DNA of 64,000 nt from Verrucomicrobiales bacterium (GTDB lineage Bacteria; Verrucomicrobiota; Verrucomicrobiia; Verrucomicrobiales; DEV007), in the NCBI GenBank assembly GCA_002698785.1, contig PAAG01000047.1:1-64000 (forward strand), given 5' to 3'. Shown here piece by piece: positions 25,414 to 34,050 of the stretch. How positions within the stretch are numbered: position 1 is the stretch's first letter; the number at the start of each line of letters is the position of its first letter. The notes under the pieces are model-generated. The model was given only the letters and a program-made list of their open reading frames with translations, did no database searches and had not been told where the DNA came from. A program made the position numbers and the translations under genes.

Positions 25414-25971
25414 TCAGATAGGCTTGCCCCCTCCACGAAGGGCTCGAGCATCATGAATTGCCTCCACCACAAGAGCAGCCATTTCCTCAACAGTATGCTC
25501 ACCGGAGTCGAGCACACAATCCGGCTCGGCATGAGTGCGCGATGATTCAAAACTTCGACGTGTCTCCCTTATCGTCCTGTCGCCTCGGTGAGAAGCTCTT
25601 TGTTCGAGAGTAGAAAGATCGCATCGTAGCTCGATAGTGAACACAGCAAAGCCTGAAAGGGCCATCTCGATACTCTTTCCACTCTTTTCATTGCCTACTA
25701 CGGCATCAAAAATCACTCGGTTCCCGGCTTCGAGAAGCGCACGGAGACACCCAGTAGCCCCATTGTAGAAGGCACCACCATCGACACCTTCCCAATTGTC
25801 CTCAAGGTTGCACCGATGAAGCACCGACTCCGGCAGACCATAGATGATATCGTCGACCGAAAACGCCAGCCACACCTCAGGTAAAAGCGACTCTTGAAGA
25901 GCCTTCGCGAGAGAAGTTTTCCCTGCGCTGGACGGTCCAGAGATGACAATAGCTACAGGGGACTCATTCAT
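25414..25971 (-). CDS. Chloramphenicol phosphotransferase-like P-loop kinase
   Basis: A 185-residue P-loop kinase similar to the CPT family (PF07931). It has Walker A GPSSAGKTS (residues 12-20), FSVDDIIYGLP with the Asp expected near the hydroxyl substrate, NRVIFDAVVGNEK (Walker B-like Asp), and a lid region EQRASHRGDRTIRETRRSFESSRTH with several Arg residues. In Streptomyces venezuelae, CPT inactivates chloramphenicol by phosphorylation, but most family members have unknown substrates. Two C-terminal fragments of close homologues lie at 21785-21974 and 23190-23314, so this gene was duplicated locally and two copies decayed. Confidence 0.82.
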   Translation of the reverse strand: MNESPVAIVISGPSSAGKTSLAKALQESLLPEVWLAFSVDDIIYGLPESVLHRCNLEDNWEGVDGGAFYNGATGCLRALLEAGNRVIFDAVVGNEKSGKSIEMALSGFAVFTIELRCDLSTLEQRASHRGDRTIRETRRSFESSRTHAEPDCVLDSGEHTVEEMAALVVEAIHDARALRGGGKPI

Positions 25972-26055
25972 AAAACCTCCTACGATGGCAGCTACCGAAT
26001 CGCAACTCGTATCCGGAACAGCCTCGACTTCATTTTATTGTTATGTTAGAATCAG

Positions 26056-26277
26056 CAGCCTGTTGAAAAAGCAGGGAATGAAAAACTGGATGTCATTTTG
26101 TTTACTGGCGAGGCGCGGGGAAGGAAAGTAGCAAGCTACCTGACTGATTCGCAACGAAGCCAGCAAACAAAAGGGCCCCAGCCCGAAGGGGCGGTTTCCC
26201 TTTCCCATCGGCGAAGCCGGACATTCCCAAAACATTAATACCATAGATTTTTCGTTTCATGGTTTTTCAACACGCTG
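26056..26277. mobile_element. MITE-like element, family 2, copy B
   Basis: A 222-bp element with ends CAGCCTGTTGAAAAA and TTTTTCAACACGCTG (one mismatch from a perfect inverted repeat). It shares nearly all of copy A (20103-20268) and carries an extra segment of about 52 bp (from about 26164), including GGGCCCCAGCCCGAAGGGGC, which can form a hairpin. No ORF of its own. It sits about 85 bp upstream of the kinase start, where it may insulate or alter its promoter. Confidence 0.78.
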
Positions 26278-26736
26278 TTAGACCGCCACTGCACCCCAGA
26301 ACGCCCCCCCCTTCGCTCTCGCCCCTTTTCCTCCAAGTTCACAAGTTCTCGAACCTCCCCTCACCTTTCGCTCGATGCCATCCAACTCCGCCAATCCCCT
26401 CAAAAGATCCCGAAATGAGGGCAGATTTCCGGAAATGATGGGAAAATGCATGACACCCGAATCACCAACAACAGACTCACCAAAAACGCGTTACACCAAA
26501 ACAACACCCACAAAACAGGCCGAAAATGCAGAAAAACGAAATCCCCCTCATTTCCCCTCATTTTCAAAAATAGACCTGTAATCCGCCCCTCAAAAAGTGT
26601 TACCCATGTATTGAACCAAATGTGTTACCTATGTTCTGACTGCGCCACTGCGCCACCACCACTTCTGCCTTCTGCCCGTAACCTTCTGCCTCACTTAGTG
26701 CCTTTGTGCCATATCCCTTTGTGCCTTCTCCCCGCC
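26278..26736. other. Leader/intergenic region before the sulfatase, with repeat traces
   Basis: About 460 bp without a convincing gene. It holds a near-perfect 13-bp direct repeat, GTGTTACCCATGT (26597-26609) and GTGTTACCTATGT (26622-26634), resembling repeated ends of some insertion sequences. A run of pyrimidine-rich near-repeats (TTCTGCC, CTTTGTGCC) follows at 26660-26730, just before the sulfatase ATG. The frame of the sulfatase stays open through part of this stretch but has no protein-like composition. Confidence 0.4.
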
Positions 26737-28107
26737 ATGTCCAAACCCCTCACAATCTTCCTCGCCACTCTCCTCCTCGTCTCCATCTCCCGAGCCACAC
26801 CCCCACCCAACATTCTCCTCATCTTTACCGACGATCAGGGAATCAACGACGTGGGATGCTACGGTTCCGAAATCCCTACTCCGAACATCGACCGTATTGC
26901 TGCCGAGGGAATCCAGTTCAACAGCTTCTACTCCGCCTCTTCTATCTGTACCCCTTCCCGATTTGGCCTTTTAACCGGCCAGAATCCTGTTCGCTCCCAG
27001 GATCAACTCCTCGGTGCTCTCATGTTCATGGCAGAGGGACACGCCGACAAAGGCATCCAGGAAAAGGAAGTCACCATCGCCTCTGTCCTGCGAGACCAAG
27101 CAGGCTACGACACCTCCCTCATTGGGAAATGGCACCTTGGCCACGGCGATCCATCCCTGCTCCCGCTGAACCACGGTTTCGACACCTTCATCGGTCACAC
27201 GGGTGGATGTATCGATTTCTTCACCATGACCTACGGGATCATTCCCGATTGGTACAACGGTTCCCAACACGTCTCGGAAAACGGATACGCGACCGAACTC
27301 ATCACAGAAGAAGCCATTGATTACCTCAGCGGCCAGAAAGAACGCGACCGCCCCTTCTTTCTCTACCTCGCCTACAACGCCCCCCATTTTGGTAAAGGCT
27401 ACAGTCCGGCCGACAAAAAACCGGTCAATCTCATGCAACCACAGGCCGCAGAGCTGAAACGAGTCGCCAGTATCGAAGACAAGATCCGCCGCGAATTCGC
27501 AGCCATGACTGTCAGCCTCGACGATGGCGTCGGAAAAGTCCTCGCCGCACTGGAAGAATACGAACTCGAAAACGACACTCTCGTCATTTTTCTCACAGAC
27601 CACGGAGGCGACCCGACCTACGGCGGCAGCAACCTCCCTCTTCGTGGAAACAAGGCCACCCTGTTCGAAGGTGGAATCCGAGTTCCTTGCGTCATGCGTT
27701 GGCCCGGCAAGATCGAAGCCGGCCAGAAATCAGATTCGCAACTGTGGTCACTCGATCTATTCCCGACATTCTGCGAACTCGCCGATATCGAGCCCGATTC
27801 TGGCCTGCCACTCGATGGCGTGAGCTTCGCCAGCCTTCTAACCGGCGAGGAGCAGAGCACACAAGAGCCTCGAAACATGCTCTGGATGACAGGCGCTCAC
27901 TCAGAACTCGAGCGCAAACCATGGATAGCCTACCGCGAAGACAACATGAAATACCTCCTCAGCCCCGAAGAAGGTGAATTTCTCTTCGACCTCGAATCTG
28001 ACCCGAATGAGGAAACGGATCTACGCACGAAGAAACCCGAAAAATTTCAGTATCTGAAATCCGAGGCAGAAAGCCTCATCGAATCGTACAGACCAAAAAC
28101 TGAATAG
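26737..28107 (+). CDS. Sulfatase (arylsulfatase-like), exported
   Basis: A 456-residue secreted sulfatase. The signal peptide is MSKPLTIFLATLLLVSISRA. NILLIFTDDQGINDVGCYG carries the metal-binding Asp pair. SICTPSR is the C-x-P-x-R signature whose Cys must be converted to formylglycine by a maturase not encoded here. IGKWHLGHG and LTDHGGDPTYGG provide further metal and catalytic residues. A short C-terminal subdomain ends with EFLFDLESDPNEETDL. Such enzymes desulfate algal or animal polysaccharides and are abundant in Verrucomicrobia/Planctomycetes. I chose the ATG at 26737 because it starts the signal peptide. It converges with the M23 gene, 6 bp away. Confidence 0.92.
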   Translation: MSKPLTIFLATLLLVSISRATPPPNILLIFTDDQGINDVGCYGSEIPTPNIDRIAAEGIQFNSFYSASSICTPSRFGLLTGQNPVRSQDQLLGALMFMAEGHADKGIQEKEVTIASVLRDQAGYDTSLIGKWHLGHGDPSLLPLNHGFDTFIGHTGGCIDFFTMTYGIIPDWYNGSQHVSENGYATELITEEAIDYLSGQKERDRPFFLYLAYNAPHFGKGYSPADKKPVNLMQPQAAELKRVASIEDKIRREFAAMTVSLDDGVGKVLAALEEYELENDTLVIFLTDHGGDPTYGGSNLPLRGNKATLFEGGIRVPCVMRWPGKIEAGQKSDSQLWSLDLFPTFCELADIEPDSGLPLDGVSFASLLTGEEQSTQEPRNMLWMTGAHSELERKPWIAYREDNMKYLLSPEEGEFLFDLESDPNEETDLRTKKPEKFQYLKSEAESLIESYRPKTE

Positions 28108-28113
28108 TTTCTG

Positions 28114-28953
28114 CTACTCGGAAAGCTTCTGAAACAGCTTCTCGAAAATCGATTTGGACTTCTCCGGAGAGGCCGCTTCGGTGCTGGTTTCGGCCTCAAT
28201 GACGGTTTCGATCTCTTCAGGAACTACAGGCCTCACCGCCGCAGAACGCTCGGTAATTTCCTCAACGGAAACCGGAGCAGTGGTCAACAGATTCGGATTG
28301 CTCTTTGAAAACGTATTGATCGGGATCCTCACGATCCGGTCCTCGTGCCGCAGCCTTCGGTAAGTCTGGATAAACGTACGAGGGCTGTGATACGTCGTGT
28401 AGGTCTTTGGATACAAATCCCGACGCATCCCCACACGCAGATCTTTTCGAATCTCGAAATGCAAATGCGCCGCATACATTCCATAAGGGCCTGTGCCAAT
28501 CGTTCCCACAAGCTGCCCCCGCGTTACCTGCTGCCCTACGCTTACAGAACGCACCTTCAGGTGGCCATACAGGGAATCCACGAAAGCGATTTGGCCGTTC
28601 TTTTCTCGGAAAGCGTGCCGGATGATGATCACATTCCCCCAGCCTCTCTTATAATCCTCTGAGAAAACAACCACCCCATTTCCCATAGAATAGACCGGAT
28701 CGCCCTCGTCCGAGTCGCCACCGCCGTTGCCGTTCCAATCTTCGCCCATGTGCCCGTTCGGCGAAAAACCGCGGTAAACATAATACCCGTCCCCATTCGG
28801 CTTCCCCACAGGAATGTCAAAACCGTCCGCGAGACGAGCGGTGGTATAAGATTGGGCGAACACGACTCCTGAAAGACCGGAAACGATCACAAAACTCAAA
28901 AGAGCCTTCAGAAGAAGACTCTTTTCGGATTTCAATGGATTCGATTCGATCAT
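28114..28953 (-). CDS. M23 family metallopeptidase (LytM-like), exported
   Basis: A 279-residue periplasmic peptidase or regulator acting on peptidoglycan cross-bridges. It has a long signal peptide (MIESNPLKSEKSLLLKALLSFVIVSGLSGVVFAQ), then a LytM domain with the zinc ligands HMGEDWNG (H-x-x-x-D) near residue 70 and HLHFEIRK near residue 168, and a GNVIIIRH strand between them. The C-terminal 60 residues are low-complexity Glu/Pro/Thr-rich. All ligands are present, so catalytic activity is likely. Stand-alone, upstream of a divergent uppP gene. Confidence 0.88.
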   Translation of the reverse strand: MIESNPLKSEKSLLLKALLSFVIVSGLSGVVFAQSYTTARLADGFDIPVGKPNGDGYYVYRGFSPNGHMGEDWNGNGGGDSDEGDPVYSMGNGVVVFSEDYKRGWGNVIIIRHAFREKNGQIAFVDSLYGHLKVRSVSVGQQVTRGQLVGTIGTGPYGMYAAHLHFEIRKDLRVGMRRDLYPKTYTTYHSPRTFIQTYRRLRHEDRIVRIPINTFSKSNPNLLTTAPVSVEEITERSAAVRPVVPEEIETVIEAETSTEAASPEKSKSIFEKLFQKLSE

Positions 28954-29011
28954 TTCAAACTGTCAAAAACAAGACGCGGTCTAGAACGGAACGAACGGGC
29001 AAGTCCGAAAA

Positions 29012-29818
29012 TTAGGCCCCGATCGACCGAAAATACAGAAATCCAACGACTCCTGCAACAAGGCAATAGATCCCGAAGAACTCAAATTTACCCTTCCGGA
29101 TCGCTGCCAGCACCGTGTAGATCGCTCCCAACCCCGATACGAAGGCCACTACAGCGCCCACTATATAAGGACCTAAAACATCGGTTTGAAGGTCTCCCAA
29201 ATGTCTCAATTCCAAAACCGCTGCAGCAGCAATCGCCGGAATTGCCATCAGAAAGGAAAACTCAGCCGCATCCGATGATTTCGTTCCCGCCAGCATTCCC
29301 GAAACAATCGTCGACCCTGAACGTGAAATTCCCGGAAGAATTGCAAATGCCTGCCCTACCCCCATTGCCAGCGCCGAGCCATACCCGATTTCCCGCTTTC
29401 CTCTCCTTGCGAGAAGCCGCGGAAGGAAGAGCAGCACACCAGTAACAATCAGTAATGCCGCCACCATGGCTGGCTTCTCATAAACACCTTCGAAAGAATC
29501 CTTCAGAGGAGAAAACCCAACAATAGCCGCCGGAATACTCGCTACGATCAGATACGGAATCATCTTCCGATCTTTCTGGTACTCCGGCCGAAAAGGCGGA
29601 AGAATCGAAAGGAACATCCGCCAGAGAGGCTTCCAGAAATAAATAACCACCGAAAGCAACGTCCCGAAATGAACAAGGATCTCAAAGGTGACGCCTTTGT
29701 CATCGACCCCGAGCAACTCCTGGGTGAGCACCAGATGCCCCGACGAAGAAACCGGCAGAAACTCTGTGAGCCCCTGCACCAGCCCTAGAACAATCGCCTC
29801 GAAGAAATTCATGGCCAT
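29012..29818 (-). CDS. uppP: Undecaprenyl-diphosphatase
   Basis: A 268-residue integral membrane phosphatase (BacA/UppP) that recycles undecaprenyl pyrophosphate for peptidoglycan and O-antigen synthesis and confers bacitracin tolerance when overexpressed. Family motifs are clear: GLTEFLPVSSSGHL (E/Q-rich motif, residues about 16-29) and PGISRSGSTI (about residues 161-170). About seven to eight membrane helices are visible. Length is typical. The ATG at 29818 and a second ATG two codons later are equally plausible. Confidence 0.95.
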   Translation of the reverse strand: MAMNFFEAIVLGLVQGLTEFLPVSSSGHLVLTQELLGVDDKGVTFEILVHFGTLLSVVIYFWKPLWRMFLSILPPFRPEYQKDRKMIPYLIVASIPAAIVGFSPLKDSFEGVYEKPAMVAALLIVTGVLLFLPRLLARRGKREIGYGSALAMGVGQAFAILPGISRSGSTIVSGMLAGTKSSDAAEFSFLMAIPAIAAAAVLELRHLGDLQTDVLGPYIVGAVVAFVSGLGAIYTVLAAIRKGKFEFFGIYCLVAGVVGFLYFRSIGA

Positions 29819-30294
29819 TCATAGTCCAGCTTCCCAATTTATCCACTGTTTCGTTCCTCGTTTAGTGCACCGAGGTTTCCGCAACGAATACAATTTCCAG
29901 ATTTCATTCTCTAAGCCGCGACACGCCATTGACGAGAACCATGTTCCCTTCCAAGGTGACGAGCCCCTGGCAAGTTGTCGATTATCAGGTTTGCAACCAA
30001 GGCGGTTTTATACAGTGGATAAAGCTATTACAGCCCCAAGGACTCCTATCAAAAGCGCATCCGCTATCGGATTCTCAGCAATAGCGAAGCATTTCAGCCA
30101 CCCGAGTCGCACGAAAGACTCTCAAAACTGAAAATATTTCTCATTTATTTCTTGTATTTATTCTAAAACTGGCCACAATTATTAGAACCGCCCTTCAGGA
30201 TTACCGAAATTGTGGTTTTTATAGCCTTATAATTGTGGTAATTTCAGACAGTTAAGTCCTGTTGAAGGTCGGTCTGTAACTAAATAGCATACCC
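29819..30294. promoter_or_regulatory. Intergenic region with repeated AATTGTGG operator-like sites
   Basis: A 476-bp divergent spacer. Near the regulator gene it has three copies of an 8-mer: CCACAATT (30173-30180, inverted) and AATTGTGG at 30208-30215 and 30231-30238, with TATAAT-like sequence just before the third. They lie 57-122 bp before the HTH-receiver gene and may be its autoregulatory operator. The rest (29820-30170) shows nothing I can name. Confidence 0.4.
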
Positions 30295-30855
30295 ATGGCA
30301 GACGAAGAAGCCCCAGAATTGATGACCGTGAAAGAAACCGCAGAGTATCTGCGGATTCCTCTTCCCACGGTGTATTACCTTGTCCAGCGTGGGCAGCTCC
30401 CCGCGATCCAAATCGGTGGCCGCTGGCGCATCAAGCGCAGCCTCCTCGACCGGGACATTCTGAAAACTGACGAAGGTGGCCAACCTACAGTGCTTGTCGT
30501 TGATGACGACCCAGCTCTCCAGACCCTCTTCAAGCAGTTTCTCAAGAAGGCCGGATTTGGAAGAATCGTTGTTGGCACAGGAGCAGAAGCTCTCTCATAC
30601 GCCGAAAAGCAGCGCTTCGACTTGGTATTCCTCGACTTGAAATTGCCTGACATTCCAGGTGACGAACTTTACGCGAAGCTCAAGAAGCTCTATCCCGACC
30701 TTCCAATCGTGATCATTACAGGCTATCCCGACAGTGAGATTCTCACCAAGATTCTCTCCAGCGGGCCAGTAACGGTAATCAAGAAGCCGATCGAATACGA
30801 CCAGCTCAACCGCACTGTGAAAATCCTCGGTCACAAAGGCGCAGACGCCGCCTGA
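30295..30855 (+). CDS. MerR/excisionase-type HTH fused to a response-regulator receiver domain
   Basis: A 186-residue two-domain regulator. Residues 9-57 form a helix-turn-helix of the excisionase/MerR-like type (LMTVKETAEYLRIPLPTVYYLVQRGQLPAIQIGGRWRI). Residues 65-180 form a CheY-like receiver: VLVVDDDP (acidic pocket), VFLDLKLPD (phosphorylated Asp near residue 114), a Thr in IITGYPD, and IKKPIEY (conserved Lys). The DNA-binding domain is N-terminal, opposite to the usual receiver-first order. No histidine kinase is nearby, so it is an orphan. A strong terminator follows. Confidence 0.88.
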   Translation: MADEEAPELMTVKETAEYLRIPLPTVYYLVQRGQLPAIQIGGRWRIKRSLLDRDILKTDEGGQPTVLVVDDDPALQTLFKQFLKKAGFGRIVVGTGAEALSYAEKQRFDLVFLDLKLPDIPGDELYAKLKKLYPDLPIVIITGYPDSEILTKILSSGPVTVIKKPIEYDQLNRTVKILGHKGADAA

Positions 30856-30889
30856 TCTTCAGATCTTTTTGACCATCCAACCCTTCAAA

Positions 30890-30919
30890 AAGCTTCCCCA
30901 TCCCGGGGAAGCTTTTTTT
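30890..30919 (+). terminator. Rho-independent terminator
   Basis: Stem AAGCTTCCCC (30890-30899) with GGGGAAGCTT (30905-30914), a 5-nt loop, and a T-run at 30913-30919, 34 bp after the regulator gene. A classic strong terminator. Confidence 0.92.
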
Positions 30920-31393
30920 CGTACTCCGCAATAATCCCACCACGAACCCCCAGTAGAACTCCCCTCTATTTACAGTCTTCAGGAGTCCGCCAGCCGGATG
31001 TCTCAGCCCTTGGCATTAAAGCGAAGAAACAGTGCACATCAGAGGCCGCTTACTGGTCTCCAGATTCTAATACTACCGGAACACCCCTCGGCCGCGACAA
31101 TCTCTCCGCCGATGATGGCAATCGCCTATCAATGTTAGCAAACATATCCAAGCCCCTCACCTTCCTGGGCTCCCAGCAATAGGCGCTCATCATTATAAAG
31201 CAAGAGCCAGCAGCTAAGAGAGGAGAGAGAACGAGTTCCGAAATTGCGTGCGCAATAACCGATCCTCTCAATCAAAACGAGGAGCACACATCTCAGGAAA
31301 CAAAAGAGACCCTCCAGCCTGAAAGTCGTGAGGCCGGGGATCTAGATCACCCGGCCTAATCAAACTCGTAGCTCTTTTACAAACGAACGTTTC
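30920..31393. other. Intergenic region with a GC-rich hairpin
   Basis: About 470 bp between convergent genes. No convincing gene. At 31331-31338 AGGCCGGG pairs with CCCGGCCT (31350-31357), with a palindromic loop (GATCTAGATC). It lies 36 bp after the tpsB-like gene (minus strand) and may end that operon, although no T-run follows. Confidence 0.4.
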
Positions 31394-33916
31394 TTAGAAC
31401 GTTGCGCGAGCCCCAACGTGCCAGCGTCCTTGCTCGCCATCGTCAAATCCCTGCTCGGAGACCTGGAAACCATAATCTACCCGCAAGGTAAACCAATCGG
31501 ACTTCTGGTAGCGGAAACCAACACCAACCGACCCAAGAGAGCGGTCAATTTCACCCGGAAGCGGATCTTCGCTCGAGAGGGTTGCGGCATCGTAGAAAAG
31601 AAGACCGAAGGCACCGTCTCTAACGTTATCAAAACCTCCAAAGACAGCAGGGTAGAAGGTAGGCGTTCTCAACTCAACCGAGCCGACGAGACCAGAATCT
31701 CCACGCACCACTCGCTGCTCGAATCCTCGAACAGTATCATATCCGCCCGCACCCAGGGTTTCGCTCGCCAGTAGGTTTCCGTTCGTGACTTGTCCCTGCA
31801 TACGAGCAAACACCGTCCAGCCACCATCACCGAGTTGCTGATCACGCTCAATAGAAACTCGTCCGTAAGTGTAATTGGCTTTCGCACCCGCACGCTGCGA
31901 ATCGAAGATTGCGTCGGTATTGAGAACCGTCTTGTCGCCCGGGCTAGAGTAGACCTCCGAGTCAACCCGCCAAACACCAGAAGTGTCTTTCGCGATAATG
32001 TTGTAACCAAGGCTGTATTGGGCAATTTCCGAAATCGTGTCAAAGACTTGAGCACTATTCAGATCAAGATCGGTGCTGCTAGACTTGATATCCATTCCGA
32101 GCTCAAGCTCGTGAGAGATATTTCCGATACTCGGAAGCGGGATTCCATAACGGATACTTCCCTGCTTGTTCACACCATCAGTGCTGATTGGAATACCATT
32201 GGCATTCACGAAGTTTGCTTTGGAATCCACATATGCACCCAAAAGAGTCAACTGGTGCCTCCATGGCAGATAGGTTGCGAATACCCCACTATGTCCGTGG
32301 ATATTTGCGTCACTCTTGTCGAAATTCGTTGTGAGCTGGTAACTCAGGATTGATCCCTCACCAAAGAAGAGCGGCCCAGTCCAGCTGACCCCGAAGATCG
32401 CTCGGTCTTCACCGAGAGTTTCCGTTCCTGAGTTCTCATAGGCGAAGTATGCCTGAAGATCCTTATACGCCTGACTCCTCAGGATAACATCCGTTTCGCC
32501 GTAGCCATCGCCAGGGCTGAAGATCAAGTCAACCTGGCGGGTTGGGTGCTTGTTAATCCACGCAAGATCTTCGGTGAGCTGGCTCTCACGAATAACTTCG
32601 CCTCGCTCGGTTCGAATTTGCCCCGCAAGCGCTCGACTTTCAGGCCTGCTCGCACCTTCAACAATCACATCGCCAAGGCGACCTTCGATAATCACAAGTT
32701 GGAGCACACCGGATGTGATCTCTTGCTCAGGAACAAGAACGTCTACAACAGGAAGGTCGCTCTTTCGGTAGGCCAGGACCGCGTCACGCACCATCTGGTT
32801 CAGATCGCCCAATGTGAGAGACGTTCCAATCCTTGACTCAAAAACGGGATAAACTTTGTTTGGCAGATCCACCCCTTCCAGCACAACGCCAGAAACTCCA
32901 CCAAGACCAGACTTGGAAACTTCGCGTGTCGAACGAACGATCCGAATGCCTCGAAGATTTGATGTGAGCATTGTAGAATCCAGCGACGATCTGGATGCAG
33001 AGTATCCGCCTGAATCGGCAGGTTCCGTATAGGAAACGGGCTGAACATCATCACGCGGCCCACCAAAAGGGTTTCTCCATTGCCATTTTGGCTCGACACC
33101 ATCACCTGGCTCGCTTGTTCCTTTCTTCCACCAGACCTGAGCGGGCGCCGTATTTTTCCGCCCTTTGTATACAAGCGACCCATCCTTGTAGTAAGAAGAG
33201 TCCTCGTTGAACGGTTTCAAATTTCCACCACTGTTAATCGTCTCAGGTGCATCTACGTTACCCATGTAACCGGGATCATAGCCACCCTGCGATTCAACCT
33301 GCACCAGTGCGTTGGCTGGATCGGCGGGCGGAAGATTAACAACAGCACGCTCGCGCGCTTCTCTTTCCTCGCGCTTGGCATCCGCCTCAGCTTTACGCAG
33401 CTCATACTTGGCAATTCGCTTGTTTCTGAGCCGCTCTTTTTTCGTAATCTGATCAGGAGTCCGGAGGTCTGGCATTGGGAGCAAGTCGATCTCCAACTCG
33501 TCCTGCGGAGGAAGCGGTATACCTTCCCAGTATTTCCCTTCTTCTCCGAAGGGCTGAAGTCGAGCTCCACTCGCAGTCATTGCGTTGTCGCTCGAGGAGA
33601 TTGTGTTATCGACTGAAATCTCGGTTGTCGGCCGCGGAGTAGATGTGCGTTCTTTCACCGAATTGGAGAGGCGCTGGTAAACAGTCGCTCTCCCTGTATC
33701 CTCAGCGGTGCGCTCGTACACATTGTTCTCGTAACGGCTCTGAGACGCCTTGCGACTCTTCTGTCGCTTCTCTTTCCAACTCAACTTGCGTTCAGGATCA
33801 CCCAGATCCAAATCAGGAATCGGCGGGAGGGCTCCGAGTTCCATATCTTGAGCCACCACATTCCATGTCATGGATGCAAATGCGACGACTAAGGTGATGG
33901 ACTTCAAATGCTTCAT
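31394..33916 (-). CDS. TpsB-type outer-membrane transporter of two-partner secretion (ShlB/FhaC/HecB family)
   Basis: An 840-residue protein expected to secrete the two giant exoproteins encoded upstream. It has a signal peptide (MKHLKSITLVVAFASMTWNVVAQ). An unusually long, charged N-terminal region of about 310 residues, with a basic helical stretch (KKERLRNKRIAKYELRKAEA), replaces the short linker of classical TpsB proteins, which are near 550-590 residues. A POTRA domain (about residues 335-415, VVLEGVDLPNKVYPVFE to LQLVIIEGRLGDVIVEG) precedes the 16-strand barrel, which ends in the outer-membrane signature VGARATF. The gene is last in the operon, 134 bp after the second exoprotein. Confidence 0.9.
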   Translation of the reverse strand: MKHLKSITLVVAFASMTWNVVAQDMELGALPPIPDLDLGDPERKLSWKEKRQKSRKASQSRYENNVYERTAEDTGRATVYQRLSNSVKERTSTPRPTTEISVDNTISSSDNAMTASGARLQPFGEEGKYWEGIPLPPQDELEIDLLPMPDLRTPDQITKKERLRNKRIAKYELRKAEADAKREEREARERAVVNLPPADPANALVQVESQGGYDPGYMGNVDAPETINSGGNLKPFNEDSSYYKDGSLVYKGRKNTAPAQVWWKKGTSEPGDGVEPKWQWRNPFGGPRDDVQPVSYTEPADSGGYSASRSSLDSTMLTSNLRGIRIVRSTREVSKSGLGGVSGVVLEGVDLPNKVYPVFESRIGTSLTLGDLNQMVRDAVLAYRKSDLPVVDVLVPEQEITSGVLQLVIIEGRLGDVIVEGASRPESRALAGQIRTERGEVIRESQLTEDLAWINKHPTRQVDLIFSPGDGYGETDVILRSQAYKDLQAYFAYENSGTETLGEDRAIFGVSWTGPLFFGEGSILSYQLTTNFDKSDANIHGHSGVFATYLPWRHQLTLLGAYVDSKANFVNANGIPISTDGVNKQGSIRYGIPLPSIGNISHELELGMDIKSSSTDLDLNSAQVFDTISEIAQYSLGYNIIAKDTSGVWRVDSEVYSSPGDKTVLNTDAIFDSQRAGAKANYTYGRVSIERDQQLGDGGWTVFARMQGQVTNGNLLASETLGAGGYDTVRGFEQRVVRGDSGLVGSVELRTPTFYPAVFGGFDNVRDGAFGLLFYDAATLSSEDPLPGEIDRSLGSVGVGFRYQKSDWFTLRVDYGFQVSEQGFDDGEQGRWHVGARATF

Positions 33917-34050
33917 CTAGAGCGGTTTAAGAAAAAAGGTGAGCGAACTATTTACATTCGCCCACCCTCGATTCTGAAAGACAACCGGCTGCTTCGCAAG
34001 AGGAATATTCAAATTTTTGATGTTTCGCTCTTTTAGGAATCTTAACTATC

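Noticed and set aside
15017-25971. A true integron cassette array
   Set aside because: No integron integrase is visible, the GTTAGC motif near stops deviates from the attC consensus, and some genes overlap (ATGA). Kept only as a weak possibility in the findings.
26446-26736. N-terminal extension of the sulfatase
   Set aside because: The open frame upstream of 26737 has no protein-like composition, and the signal peptide begins at the ATG at 26737.
28154-28625. Overlapping frames on the plus strand across the M23 peptidase gene
   Set aside because: Shadow frames; the peptidase motifs on the minus strand are intact.
31050-31271. A 73-residue minus-strand ORF in the gap after the regulator
   Set aside because: No Shine-Dalgarno, no domain, and located between a terminator and a hairpin.
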